Of a stretch of DNA of 64,000 nucleotides, positions 45,896 to 57,914 are shown piece by piece. Numbering within the stretch: the stretch's first letter is position 1; each line of letters begins with the position of its first letter. Source of the DNA: Dermanyssus gallinae (Eukaryota > Arthropoda > Arachnida > Mesostigmata > Dermanyssidae); assembly GCA_003439945.1 (NCBI GenBank), contig QVRM01006419.1, positions 1-64,000 on the forward strand. Reading direction: 5' to 3'. Under the pieces are notes generated by a model that saw only the letters and a list, made by a program, of their open reading frames with translations, was not told where the DNA came from and ran no database searches. The position numbers and the translations under genes were made by a program.

Positions 45896-46606
45896 CCCGG
45901 CAATGTGTGAGGTTATTATACTATGACGTGGTACTGGCTCTAAAGTTCTGGAGGCTCACCCAGACTGTAAGACTGTTGGGACGAATCTGGAGTTGCTAGA
46001 CGTTTTGCTGTTCCAAGCTGACCAAGCTAAAATGTTCGATGTCACGCATTTACTTAGTGGGCTTTTGCCGGGGTTATTTTCTTTTACGGTTCTCATTTTC
46101 AGCCCCGTGTTTCAGCTACCTGCTCCGAGGTGTAAGCTGTCCACTTACTCCCGGGACTTCTTGAGCGATCCAAAGACAGCTAGTTATAGCAGAGGCGTCA
46201 TTGAGCCAAACGCACGCAACAAGCCCCTACTCCTCGTCGTTTCGGGTCACCTAGAGTTGCCTGATGCGACTGTCCTACCTTCCAGTGGCCTACCGTTCGT
46301 CCTAGAACCCGTCGGACATGGCAGGAAAGGCGAGAAAAGACCTGACGATTCGATTTTAACCTTGTTCAAGAGCGACTGCATGCTGGTTTACCGCTGCTAC
46401 GCGACAGTTACCGTCTAATTAGCCCCTCCAATGGTCACTGTTGGCGCGGTCCGAGCCAGCCATGCTTCAGTTCGTACCGAGACAGGGCAGGTTCGAGAGT
46501 CCTTCCCTTTGAGACCCTTAGCGGAGCGGCCCCGTCCACTCGCGGTTCGCTGCAGCGGTGCACACGTTCGCAGGAACCCAAAAGTCATGTGCCAAGAAAA
46601 GAAATC
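45896..46606 (+). pseudogene. 5'-truncated RLE-LINE fragment (lineage B)
   Basis: Starts after (TA)n with AMCEVII, matching the KCEVITLGG block (codons 344-352) just after the RT active site of the open copy. NLELLDVLL follows, then about 250 bp of poorly conserved sequence. Next come LPFVLEPV, a damaged linker and RPDDSILTLF (nuclease RPD motif), then CMLVYRCYATVTV (WDATV motif lost its Asp) and a stop. The 3' end includes GCACACGTTCGCAGGAACCC, like the other lineage-B ends, and is followed by (TA)n at 46608-46627. It is clearly dead. Confidence 0.8.
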
Positions 46607-46682
46607 TATATATATATATATATATAGTTGCTGTCCTGTGTGGTTCTTTGGCGACTATCGATACAGAGCGTAGAGAGCAAGC

Positions 46683-46699
46683 GGGGGGGGGGGGGGGGG
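46683..46699. repeat. Poly(G) run of 17
   Basis: Seventeen G in a row. It could be real or a local base-calling problem. Confidence 0.9.
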
Positions 46700-46759
46700 A
46701 GAGAGATGAAGCTAAAGAACTGCAAACCGAGATGGGGCCGGTTATCCTGCGTCCAACCT

Positions 46760-47600
46760 AGTGAGATGGCCTAGCCAGGCCACGTCTGGCAAACCTCTCG
46801 GTTTGCCTGCGAGCGATGCGAGCGTATTTTGTTTCTCATTGAAACCTTGCCTCTACCATCGTCGTCGTCGTCGACGTCATCGTCGCATGGCTAATGGTAT
46901 GCTCTTGCCTTGGCATGCCATTGGCAAACTTAATGATACGCGTAATGGTGCGCGGGGAAAACTTTGGCTCACGTCGGCGAACCACACTCGGAAATCTTTT
47001 CTCCTCTCTTTGGCACCACAGCCGTCGCCGCCGGCGCCGACAGGTATGAAGTCGGTCTGTCGTCGTATGTGCGTCTGTCTGGCTGTCTACCGCTCGGAGA
47101 CGTCTGCTACAGCTGCTGTAAGCGGCCGCCATAGGCACGCCGAAACCATTCCAGCGTGCGGCTAGCTCCGTCCGGCTGAAGCGACAACGATGACGACAAC
47201 ATTTCGAGAACTAAGTCACGCACGTCAACCATTAGCAACATTATAACGAACGACGACGCGACCTTATGAACTGCGGCGGCAGCGCTGGCGGTAGCGGCAT
47301 TCGGTTTGCTCACACGCGGAGCTCGCAATCGAGAAAAATCGAGAACAGGGGGAAAGAGTGAGAAAGAGAAGAAAAGAGTGAGAGAGAGAGAGCGAGCGAA
47401 AGAGAACGCGGTAAAAAATGGAAGAAACAGAGAAAGCTTAGGCAACTATGGCAGTGCGGCGTTCTCTCTCTGGTCTGGTTTAAACAGCATATTCGTTGCT
47501 ATTCGCTGTCTGGAGAAAGCTGTCGCCGGCCGAAATCCTGTAAATTGGAAATATCTGACGTTCACAGAAGAATATGTGTTTTGCACTGAGTTGCTGCTTT
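46760..47600. other. No gene seen; GC-rich with GA repeats
   Basis: Contains (GTC)n near 46858-46875 and GA-rich sequence at 47355-47405. Frames on both strands are open but low complexity. Confidence 0.45.
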
Positions 47601-47612
47601 CTTGTTGTTATT

Positions 47613-47614
<2 letters not shown>

Positions 47615-47708
<94 letters not shown>

Positions 47709-47709
47709 T
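47615..47709. repeat. (ATT)n, about 31 units: 3' tail/target of the RLE LINE
   Basis: A pure ATT run. On the LINE's coding strand it is (TAA)n directly after the 3' untranslated region. Confidence 0.96.
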
Positions 47710-50138
47710 ATTAATATTGTTTAAATGTTACAATTGTGAGATGTGAACGTGTACTCCTTGTCTTCTTCTAACTCCTAAATATTATTCCATGGAACCGACA
47801 ATACAGCCGGCGTTTCCTCGGCACACAGCAAGCGACAGCAGTTGCCGTAGAAACTCGCCTTCGCGCCGATTCCCTGTGAGATCTGTAATCCGTTGGCCCA
47901 GCTCACTGATGAATCTCTTGGTTCCCTTGCTTACCGGGCCCATTGTTTCCATCGATATTGGCACTACGATATAACTTGTCTCCAGTTCTTGGTACTTGCG
48001 TTTTTTCCCATTATCTGCGCGCTCGGCAACCCATCCCGCTTCTAGTGAACTGTGGCGTATATACGAGGGAGCCACTGTACAGGACACTGTAGCATCCCGT
48101 ACCAAGCATCTGCCGTTAGCCCATAGCGGGATTGTTACACCGTCTGGTCTTTTGTCGTCATGAAGTCCTAATCTGGGCTCGAGCGTGTTTGGTATACCAG
48201 CTTTGCGTAAGGCTCTTCTTATAATTGCATTGATTTCAGCGTGTCTAGAAACTCTACCATGGCTTTTGATGCAGCTAAGAGGGTGAAGTCCATCCTCAGT
48301 TACTGTGGTACCACATGCGCGGCAACTGTAGGGGTTGCAAACCGGGGCACCTATTCGAAGAGCTGTTACCATGCGGAATGTGGTGTTGTCCAGCATGGTA
48401 CCCAGCTGCGGGGAAGGGAGACACTTTAGAAAGCCTCCACTAAATGTGTCCCGTGCTGCCAGAAAGACAGCTTTTTCCACTGGAGATTGGAGGTTGTCTA
48501 ACAGCTCTCTAGCTGCAGCGCTGCATCTGTAGGAGTCCAATGTATGCTGTGTTGGACGTTCTTGCCAGGGGCCTGGTCCAATTGTTTGTCTAGCTATTAG
48601 CTCTGCAGCGTCTTTGGCTCTTGTGATTCCTTGGCGGATGTCTGGTTCGACCAACGTTTTTGCGAGTTTACCAAATTCCAATAGAGACGCGGCATAGCAC
48701 ATGGGAGCCAGCTCCGCCGCTGATCTAATACCAAGTCCTCCTTCGGCAATTGGAAGGGTTGCTCTTTTCCAAGTGTCATCATGCAGGTCGACGTTTAATA
48801 CTTCACCTAAAATGCTTCTTGCGGTATCGTCGTAAGCTTGAAGATCTTCGTGGCATTTAATAGCTGGTGAAGTGCGCAGAGTATAGTTAAGCTTCGGCGA
48901 GCCCAAGCTGTATCTCCAGATGCACAGAGCTGCTTGCGAATGCATCGCCGTTAAGCGAGAGCGAATTTGCTTCAGTCCAGTGCACTTTTCTTTAAGGGTC
49001 TTTGAAATCGATCGTAAGCTTATTGGGGCTCCCAGAAGCTCCAGCTCTTCTAAGTCAACGCGCCTAGATTCTGGCAAGACATTCGAAATCGCCCTAAAAA
49101 TTTCATCCTGTTCTTGGGCATTACCTCCCAATGTAATGACTTCACACTTAGATGCATTGAGGCTAAGGCCTCCCTCTTCTGCAAAATTCAGTACGTTGAT
49201 AATATCACCCACAACCAGATCAAGTGGGCCTCCAATCGTTGCGTCATCTAGGTACCAAACGTTAAGAGGGCTCTTCATGCGTGCCACTAAACTGGATACT
49301 CCGAGGCTGAATAAAGCAGGTCCAAGCGGATCGCCTTGTTGCACTCCACTAGATGATAATAGTGGTGCTTTTTCATCCCAGGACAGCAGAGTCGGTTCCT
49401 TGTAGCTTTGCCAAGCTAGCGGCAAAAGTTGCGGCACTTTGAGTCTTACCTCATCAAGCACTACATCGCGTCGTATAGTGTTGAAGGCATTACGAAAATC
49501 CAATTTAACTAGGACCCGCACTGGACCTTCTGCTTCAACAAATGCTCGTACTGCGTGGACTGCCGCTTCTGCACCGCCTTTCACTGCAACGCCTATCTGA
49601 CTTGGTGAAATTGCTGTCACAATTGTTGTCCTTGTAATGGCAATGGCTACTTTAGCGACAAGCCTCCTGATTGTAAGGCCGCATGCTATAGGTCTAATAG
49701 AGCCGTCTTTTTTCTTTAGCGCTGTCAGATTGGCCCCGTAGAAGATGGGAATGCAGAAATGTGGCAAATTACCACCCAAGGCTGAACTAGCAAGAGAACG
49801 AAGTTCTTTCACCAGCCTCCCAGATGACGGTACTGTGCTATCGAGCATATCGAGCAGATGCCGAGGACGTAAACCGTCTAATCCTGGGCCTGATGCTAGG
49901 GAAAAAGACCGGGCGGCGTCAGTAATACATTTTTCTGGTACGAGGCATGCTTGCGCTGGTACTGGTGCTTGAAAATTGTTTAAGCGCTCTCTGACTGAAT
50001 CCGTAGGACGAGGATGCTTGTCTCTCAATTCCTGCTCTGTGTGGCTGTTGAGTGGCGCGAATGAGTCGGTTGAAAGAAGGCTACGTGCGGCAGATCTTAC
50101 ATCACCTTCTGCTAATTTGCGCTCTGCTGTAGCGGCTC

Positions 50139-50140
<2 letters not shown>
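47710..50140 (-). mobile_element. RLE-type LINE inserted in TAA repeats (copy A)
   Basis: A non-LTR retrotransposon copy of about 2.4 kb, truncated at its 5' end and bounded by (TAA)n on both sides: 50141-50169 at the 5' junction and 47615-47709 at the 3' end. The 3' untranslated region is about 70 bp and contains TCACAATTGTAACATTTAAAC. Upstream on the same strand lie a tail-only remnant and a second copy (B), each again separated by (TAA)n. The restriction-like nuclease plus TAA location recalls the Dong/R4 group, which is known to insert in TAA repeats. Assignment to that clade would need a tree. Confidence 0.9.
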
Positions 50141-50169
<29 letters not shown>

Positions 50170-50178
50170 TATTTTCAT
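47782..50178 (-). CDS. Reverse transcriptase / restriction-like endonuclease ORF, 798 codons
   Basis: Polyprotein of a site-selective LINE. It would nick target DNA and copy its own RNA there (target-primed reverse transcription). Codons 4-13 are Asn from AAT repeats, so the ATG lies in the flanking microsatellite and the native N-terminus is missing. RT region: SGPGLDGL (96-103), KLDFRNAF with catalytic Asp 227, GVQQGDPLGPALF (278-290), WYLDDATIGG with YLDD at 309-312, then KCEVITLGG. A thumb/linker follows. The zinc knuckle is C619-X2-C622-X9-H632-X3-C636 (CRAC ... LHPLSC). The nuclease block is KRPDG (676-680) followed by RDATV (Asp 695) and the basic KKRKY (725-729), fitting the PD...D...K layout of R2-like endonucleases. 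All expected catalytic residues I can check are intact and there is no stop, so this is a recent copy. No APE endonuclease is present. It is open but 5'-truncated, so probably not autonomous. Confidence 0.93.
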
Positions 50179-50255
50179 TAATATGTGTTAGGACAATACG
50201 ATTGTGAGGTGTGAATGTGTATTCTCATTATTTTATAGTTGTTGTAGTAGTAGTT

Positions 50256-50280
<25 letters not shown>
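50170..50280 (-). mobile_element. Tail-only copy of the RLE LINE between TAA tracts
   Basis: Holds the family's 3' end string CAATACGATTGTGAGGTGTG, then a short divergent stretch, bounded by (ATT)n at 50141-50169 and at about 50254-50277. It is a severely 5'-truncated insertion, or a duplicated tail, between copies A and B. Confidence 0.78.
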
Positions 50281-50286
<6 letters not shown>

Positions 50287-50570
50287 CTATGTGTTAGGAC
50301 AATACAATTGTGAGGTGTGAATGTGTATCCTCGTTATTTCATGGTTACCATCTAGCTATTATCAGCCCATCACCTAATATCGACGCGGCATTTCCTCTGC
50401 AACTGCAAACTGCCAGTGAAAGCAGCTGCCTCAGAAATTCGTCTTCGCGTATATCCCCGGTGTTTGCTCGTATTCTATCACCTAAGTCTTTTATAAATTG
50501 CCTTGTACTTCTGCTGAGCGGGCCCAATGTTTTCATTGCAATCGGCACGAATTATTATTATTATTATTAG
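50281..50570 (-). mobile_element. RLE LINE copy B (last 60 codons plus tail) in TAA repeats
   Basis: The minus strand encodes VPIAMKTLGPLSRSTRQF, then LGDRIRANTGDIREDEFLRQ and LLSLAVC, matching the last 60 codons of copy A (VPISMETMGPVSKGTKRF ... EFLRQLLSLAVC). Its 3' end has CAATACAATTGTGAGGTG. The 5' truncation point is abutted by (ATT)6 at about 50551-50569, and the 3' end by the (ATT)n near 50254-50277. So this copy is also enclosed by TAA repeats. Confidence 0.88.
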
Positions 50571-53500
50571 AGTCTGCGGAAGAATGGACAGCAGTCAGTA
50601 ATTATGTCCTCATTGAAATGTACAACATCTTTACCGCCGTGCACACCAGCGTTCGATCCCTTTTTAATTTGGTAGTTAGTGGCACTATACATGGTTGCTG
50701 CGATTGTTACATTGTTTATTAAACATGTTTAGCGACCCACTTACCGAACGCGGTTCCTTGCTTTCCACAGCTACCGCTCTGCCTTATACCTCTCTTCCCC
50801 TATACCTCTTTGTCTCTCCTGTTTTCTCCAAACCCCTTACTTATATTTCCTGCTGTGATAAATTAGATCAGACCGGCGTAATCAGTTTTTGTTCGATAAC
50901 CTAGATAGACGGAAGCTACTCAGGGTCACGTTGTTGACCTAGACAAGTGTACCCCGCTTTGGCGTCTTATTATTGCAGTACTAATCAGAAAAGTTTGCCT
51001 GGCATTTTGAGTTGATTACAGTATTCCGCCTTAACGCTAGCTGGCTGCTGGGTGTCCTATAACACTTAAATGTCTAAAATGTTTTCCTGTGATTGCATTG
51101 TATGCCCCTATGCGCTATAGTAGGTTATTCGGAAAGACATCCGGCATGGCTAGCCATCGAAGGACGCATTGAGAATAATTTGCAACTGTTAAATCAGTTT
51201 CGTTGAACGTAATAAAATTCTGCCATGACTCTTATAAAATAAACATATTTCAGAAACTGTATAAACTGTGAAGGGAGTCATGTACAGTTAGTGAATTTCG
51301 TTTTATAGAAAATCGATGGTGGTTCGATTCGTGATATGATTACCGCAAGCCGTTTACTCTCCGCCCTCCCATGTGTAATTCCGTAGTATCCTATACTAGC
51401 AGAGACGGGAAGTGAGCGGCTGGAGTATAAATATCTGGCGGCCACTAACCATATATATATATATATATATATAAACTGCTGCAAAATTAGTCTTAGGTGG
51501 TGGGCATATAGTAGAATTTGCAAGGGTGTGGAGAATGTTACTATGAATGTGATATTGGTATGGCATTTATTAATACAGCTTTACGGCGTGACGTCACTAC
51601 GCCTAGCCATGCTCATCAGGATTGCCCTGTTTATCCTATGCGGCTCCGTACCCAGAGCAGATGCTTTGTCTATCTCCGTCTATGCTTAGACCAGGGAGGT
51701 GCCGCACGAATAAAGAAGGATTACAACTGCAAAGAGCTCAACGGCTTAAAGGAAAAAGTAACGAGAAATGAGTATTGTCGTTTTTTCTTCCCTTCTTCAT
51801 CCTTATTTCCCTAATTTTTTTCTTCTTCTAACGGAATAGAAGTTAGGGGAGTCCGCGTAACGCAGTCGAATCCCACTAGCCTGCTAATACCGCTACAGAT
51901 TATTCGCCATAGTTCGTATCTCTTTCTCTCTCTCTCTTTGTCCATCTCTGCTGTTCTTCTCATCTTTGCCCGTTTGCCTGCTTCAGTCTTATTTTCGTTC
52001 ATCCGGTACGCCGCGAAGAAATGAATGTACATGTGGCCAGGGCGTTGGCGAAATTGCAAAATCCCTCATCGCCTTAATCTCCCCGGCCCCTTCCTTGTCC
52101 GTCCGCCGACGAAGAATTCTCCGTCCCACGGCAAAGCTATGGCAAAATAACGGAAAGATTATAAGTGGACATTTATTTCGGCGAGGAAGGCCTTACACAG
52201 AATTCCCCCGTCTTGCGCGCGATGAGAAGGTTGCCACCTGCAGCCCTAACGTAAGGAACAGGAAGGAATCCATCGTTGCTCTCGGTGGTGGTGGTGGTGG
52301 TGCTGCTGCTGCCGCTGCCGCTAGTACCGCGGTAACGGCGGTCGTGATGAAAAATGTTCAATTAACTCAAGCCGAAAGGGCCAACCTCCATTTTGGCCAA
52401 AAAGTTGAATTTTTATGAGTATATGACAGGGCTTGCTGGGAGAGTGGGGCTTGACTGTGCCGCCAGCGGATAGCCAGCTCACGGCGAGCTAGCTCCACCG
52501 ACATCGAGAAAAGACCGGCGAAATTGGGGGATAGGCTAAAGGCCCCTGTTACGAAGAACGAACGTTACACACACGCACACACACACACTTACGAGCTTCC
52601 TTTTGCTACTACTACTACCTTCTTTCTCTTCTCGTAGAAAGGGCCGAAGCTTTAACTGGCGACAGGCAGGCGATTAAGAGCTTGAGCGAAAAAGAAAACG
52701 AGAACGGCAAGGACGCAGTGCGGCAAATCGACAATTTGGGGAGATGGTCAAGACGATCTCTGACGTATGCTAGGCGACGAAAGCAATAAGATAATCCAAC
52801 AGTAAGCCGCTGTCCGAGCTTACGCTTAAACTGGCCAATAAACTTAAGTGCCTTTGTACTTAATTTTTCTCTCCCTTTTGTTTCGAGGCGAGCCCAGCAT
52901 GCCCAACACGGCATGCTGCCACATATATGCTCACTAGTTTAGATAAGGTTGTCATGGAAAATGCATACGTTTTACGTGTTCTTTAGTATTCCAGGTAGGA
53001 ATTGACCATCTATAATATAGTCGCGTCCCAACTACAGACATCTTACGTACAACACAGGACATTGCTCCTTCTTCTTCTGCTTCGTCACGTTATATATCGT
53101 TCGTCGACAGGTTCACACGCTTACTTTTCCTGATGTTGACGATGTTGTTTTGTTTTTCAGATGTTATAGAAAAGCCAGTTAGTTACTTCACGGATCAAAT
53201 TAACTAGTTGCGATACAAAGAGCTGATTTTTACGTGTAAAGGTACAGCCATTATCAGATAGACGCGTTTAACGGTTTGCAAACACCTTTATCGACTATTA
53301 TTGTAATTCAATGTTCGTTACGAACATTACTATCGACAACGCGCGCATGCAAAGATTACGACTATTACTACTACTACTATGCCAGAAGCGATAGTGCCTA
53401 TCCGTGGAGCACAGCAATTAGGATATGGCGAGGAATTAACAGTACTGCAACAGTGGGACAACACTCGCCGGTCGATAGCGCAACAAGCGGAGACGCCGCA

Positions 53501-55865
53501 TGTGCAAGGACATCTAAAATGGTATGTGAACACCGGCCTAGGTAGAATAGAGAGAGACAACGGTTGCTTCAAGATTTCTCAATGTCCTTTGTAGAGTGTG
53601 ATTCGATTTTGCACAGCTGGTGGAGAGAGGCGGTGGTGGTAATGGTAATGTCGGCGTTCGTGCTGCTGCTGCTGCGGCTGCGGCTGCTACAGAGGCAACA
53701 GGAGGAGTCCCAGTCGTGGCGGAGCCTCGAGTAGCATTGGCGTGGTAGTAGAGCTCTGAGAGATCCTAGACACATGTCCTATTATCTGTACCTCACTCCG
53801 TTTCGTCTCTTTCGTCATACCTGTCTGCTCTAGTGGGAATCGATCGGTGGGCGAGTGGCGGCATACGCGGGGGGGTCAGGACACGTCGTCGACACACACC
53901 CCACACAGCCTGCGTTGACACCTTCGTTGGACCAGGAGACAAGGAGCCAATCCAGACGTTGTTTGCCTACCACTGCTACGAGAAGAAGATCATTAAGTCT
54001 CGGCGGGTCCTTCGACGACGGAGACGGAACCCGGGGACGACGACGACAACGACGACATTAAGACGCGATCAAAGATGTGTACGATAACACCGACGAACAC
54101 GAAGGTTCATTCGTTTTGCTAGCAAACGTGTCTAATCTAGGCTTCTCCCGCTTTCTGCTCTGCAGTTCGTTTACTTAGTTCACATCATTTCATTCGACGG
54201 TCTTGCTTGTGGGTGATGTTCATCTCTTTCTTCGTCGTCTCTTGAGTTTTCCTCCAGGGTTGCTACTACTACTACAACTACTTCGCCTACTACCACTAAT
54301 AAGATTCCGATCTCCAAGACGACTGCTATATCACGATGACAACATTGCTATCGCTCCGTATTACTAACTGAGATTTTACAATAAGGTGGTTGGCCTTAGT
54401 CGCGCGGGTGTGCCCCTTCGTGGAGTAGGGAAACAACGGCCGTCGCCCGCTCTAGCTCACCTGGGTTCATTCAAATAGCCATTTCACAGGCACGTCAATC
54501 GCGCAGGCATAATTACACGCAGTGCTGCAATGTGAAGAACGTTCGCTAAGCGCCTTTCTCGACTATTTCTATGGCGAAACGGCGAAAGAACGGTGAGGCT
54601 GTGCATTTTTTAAACTTTCGTTACTACAAATACTGTAAAACTCCACCCAGAGAGAGAGAGAGTCCTGCTGAGTTGCTCCCTATAGCTCCCTATGTAGTAG
54701 ACGATATAACGGCGAGCAAAATAGCTTCAATTATTTACGACTTTAAAGTGCTGGTTTGTGCCGCCGCTGGTTATGCGGTCACTGCCGGTAGCGCATAAAA
54801 AGGTGCCGGCTAAGCTTATTGTAGTTATTTGGCGTCCGACCGACGCCGAGGTGCCACCGACGCCGACGTGCGCTGAACAACCTCAACGAGGTGCCAGTCG
54901 CCTATTCGTGTGTATGCATACGTACGTATGTATTCATCTATCCGTCTATCTATCTATCAATCTATCTAGATTTGTATGCATCAAGGTGAAGGAGATTTTT
55001 CCTTTCCTCGGTACACTCTATACTACCGAAAACCATGCAGTAGTGCATTTGTCGTCTGTATTGTCCGTAGCGGATCGTGCCCCGTAGACCAACAACGCGA
55101 CCGCGGTGGTTGGCTGTTAGTGCTATGCTAATGTCATTCCGGGCACGCAACTGCCAAACGGTGACACTGTTGCCGGTCTTCGGCCTTGGTAACGACAGGG
55201 TCCTCCGGCTGACGTATCCCTGTTTGTCGCCCGGCCTGCGAGATGCGAAAGAGTTCTTTCTTCTCCGCTGCTCCGAGGGGCTGACGGCAGCGTTGGCAGC
55301 AGATGGTTGGCTGTGAGCTAGTCGGCCTAACACAGGTAGGTAGACCTCTAGCTAGCTCTTTAGCTTATCGATTACCAACCTTCAACCACAAGCAGAAAAG
55401 AGAACGAGAATCACGTAAGAGCGCTCAAGCACGCGGCCGCGAATTTCTAGACACTACTAGTGGCTCCGTCTGGCGGATGCCGGCTGAAGTTCGTGCCGTT
55501 GCTGAGCTGCTCTCTCTCTCTGTCTCTGTCTCTCTCACTTGTTCTACCCTTTCCCACTGCCCGTCATCGTGGATGAAGCGAATGTGGAAGACGAGGGCGA
55601 AACGGGGAGGGGATGCATGGGATGGAATGAGGACATGGTAGCAAAGTGCCTTCCGCACTTGCTAAACTGTTGCTATCGTCCGTATGACCTCGGGTGGAAG
55701 CTTCGAGCGTAGCCTGACCTGGAAACGCAACTGAATTGCTCCAACGATGCGTCCTTCCACGAGAGCTTTGGGGCGCTAGTGGAATAGGCTCGCCGTCCGC
55801 CTCTGAGTCGGCAGCTAGCAAAGACAGCGGTATTACATATAGATGGAGATGTATATATATATATG

Positions 55866-55896
<31 letters not shown>

Positions 55897-57019
55897 TAGC
55901 TTAATAAGTGCTTGTATATATATATCACCATTTTACATTAGGGGCGCATAACGTTCCAGGTATATATATATATATATATATCAAAATCAGAAATTGCATT
56001 AAAGGGTTTAGGCAGAGCTGGTACACACTGAACGGTAATTTGTTCTAGTACTTAATGTCACAAGCAAAATCGGGCGTGCGCATTTCGATGCGCTTTGATA
56101 AGCGGGCGTAAAAGGTTAAATGCGGTCCCTTTCTCTACCCAAATCAGCTACATGCCTGGACGATGACGATCTAGCCCGGTTAAGCTCCAGTCCCAGTTGA
56201 AGTCTAAGCTCGCTTCGTGACGCACATTCCAAATGGCAGCGGCATAATTATGAATATTCTGGTCTTACAGGAGCAAATTTGCCCCAAAGGCGCAGGTCCA
56301 GCAGCATAGAACATCGGGAAACACCAGTTCCCATCTTGAGGGACACTTGCATCGTAATGGGTCCCATATGCGTGGAACATAATTATGGTTCTAAATGGTT
56401 CAATTATGGCACTCTGGCCGTGTCTCAGCTGAATCAAGACAAACTGTGGCCTCTAGTAAAATCGTCACATTTATTCGACTAGGGCACCTAGAACCATGAG
56501 TTTGAAGCCGTTGTGTTAAGCAACGGTGTGCGCGTCCGTTTGTTATCCCGGGATAATTTCTTAAATGCAAATTACAAAATAGCAGTGCGCAGTGGTGAAG
56601 TGTTGCCCACACAAATAAATCCAGAGCGGATTTAAATTTGGACTGTTTGGTGGTCACAAGCGTTTCGGCCAGGGCCTGTCCAAATTATCGTATAACCAGT
56701 TTTGCACCAAATGGCGCGTGTGAGCGGGCCTTCCATTCATCACGCGGTCATCACCCCGGCTTCATAACAGTCATCACAACTCGTTGGTAGACCTCCACTG
56801 TGATCATAACACCTTTTCAAAGGAGTGTGTAGGAATACCATCCCCTTTACTTGACATTACACTTAACACTCCCGAAGCACCTCGAACGAGAACTAGGGTC
56901 TAGAATATGTGCTTCCGCCTACAAGAGCTAACAAAAACAATGACACAAACAGGACGTCAACAGGACGAACGCGATTTTGTCGGTTGCTGGTGGCGCGCAA
57001 GTTTGATTTGGCTGGTAGA

Positions 57020-57053
<34 letters not shown>

Positions 57054-57330
57054 AAAGTGTGTGAACATTTTTCATCTTTGGTTGCCATAACAAAAGGCAG
57101 CATCTCCTGCCCGGGAGAAGACAGCGTTGTTGCCTGGTCGACTTCCGGGTGACCTTTTTGCTTTGTGTTCATCCTGTAATGATAGCTCCCGAGACAACGG
57201 TGACAGCGAAGTGGCCTTGAACCGTGTGCAAGCAGGGCAGACTCATAACATTTAAGCTACACCGGCATCGGCAATCTCAGCAGCCATAAGGATAGCCTCA
57301 ACAATACTAACACGAGAAGTTGCCAAAAAC
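50571..57330. other. No gene recognised; simple repeats scattered
   Basis: Includes (TA)n at 51451-51472, 55851-55980 (several) and 57025-57050, and CTA repeats near 53370 and 54260-54290. A (GGT)(GCT) run near 52285-52320 encodes Gly/Ala inside a 150-codon plus frame (51966-52418). The non-repetitive frames at 53379-53594, 54571-54798 and 54962-55333 have no motif I recognise. Some could be host exons, but I cannot support that. Confidence 0.45.
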
Positions 57331-57339
57331 ATACCGGTA

Positions 57340-57910
57340 ACAGAAGCGTAGTGACAGTAATGTTACAACAGTAATAACAGCAGTAGCAGCAACAGCAACA
57401 ATAATGCCAACAACAATAGAAGCAGCAACAGCAACAATAATGCAAACAACAATAGAAGCAGCAAGCAGTTATAGTAGCAATGACAACAACAGCGACAACA
57501 ACAACAACAACAACAACAACTGCAACAACAACAGCGACAACAAGAACTAACGACAGCAGCGTCGACAACAGCAACAACATTAACGTCTACAGCAACAACT
57601 ATATTGCTCATAGCAACAACGAGAACGTCCATAGCAACAACGAGTACGTCCATAGCAACAACAGAACCGTCGCAATAGCAACAATAAAAATAGCAACCGT
57701 AGTAGCAATAGCAATTACGTCACAGCAACAACGAGAACGTCCACAGCAACAACAACAACAACACCATTGTCAACAGTAACGACGAGAACGTCCATAGCAA
57801 CAACAAAAAGAGCAGCGTCAACAGCAACAACAAGAGCAGCGTCAACAACAACAGCAGCAGCAACAATAGCAATAACAACAACAACAATGACGACAGCAGC
57901 AATGGCTTAG
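57340..57910. repeat. Imperfect (CAA)n/(CAG)n region
   Basis: ACA/GCA trinucleotides with a longer-period element around 57595-57665 (units like ATAGCAACAACGAGAACGTCC, repeated four or more times, about 30 bp each, recurring near 57730-57800). Threonine, asparagine, leucine or cysteine frames here are translations of it. Confidence 0.85.
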
Positions 57911-57914
57911 ACCC

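Noticed and set aside
46683..46699. Poly(G) run as a G-quadruplex or regulatory site
   Set aside because: A homopolymer of 17 could be an assembly or base-calling artefact, and nothing around it suggests a function.
51966..52418. 150-codon plus-strand frame with Gly and Ala runs
   Set aside because: The runs come from a GGT/GCT microsatellite; the remaining sequence has no known domain.
54962..55333. 123-codon minus-strand frame that looked like a domain exon
   Set aside because: The opposite strand is also open and neither has a recognisable motif or convincing splice sites.
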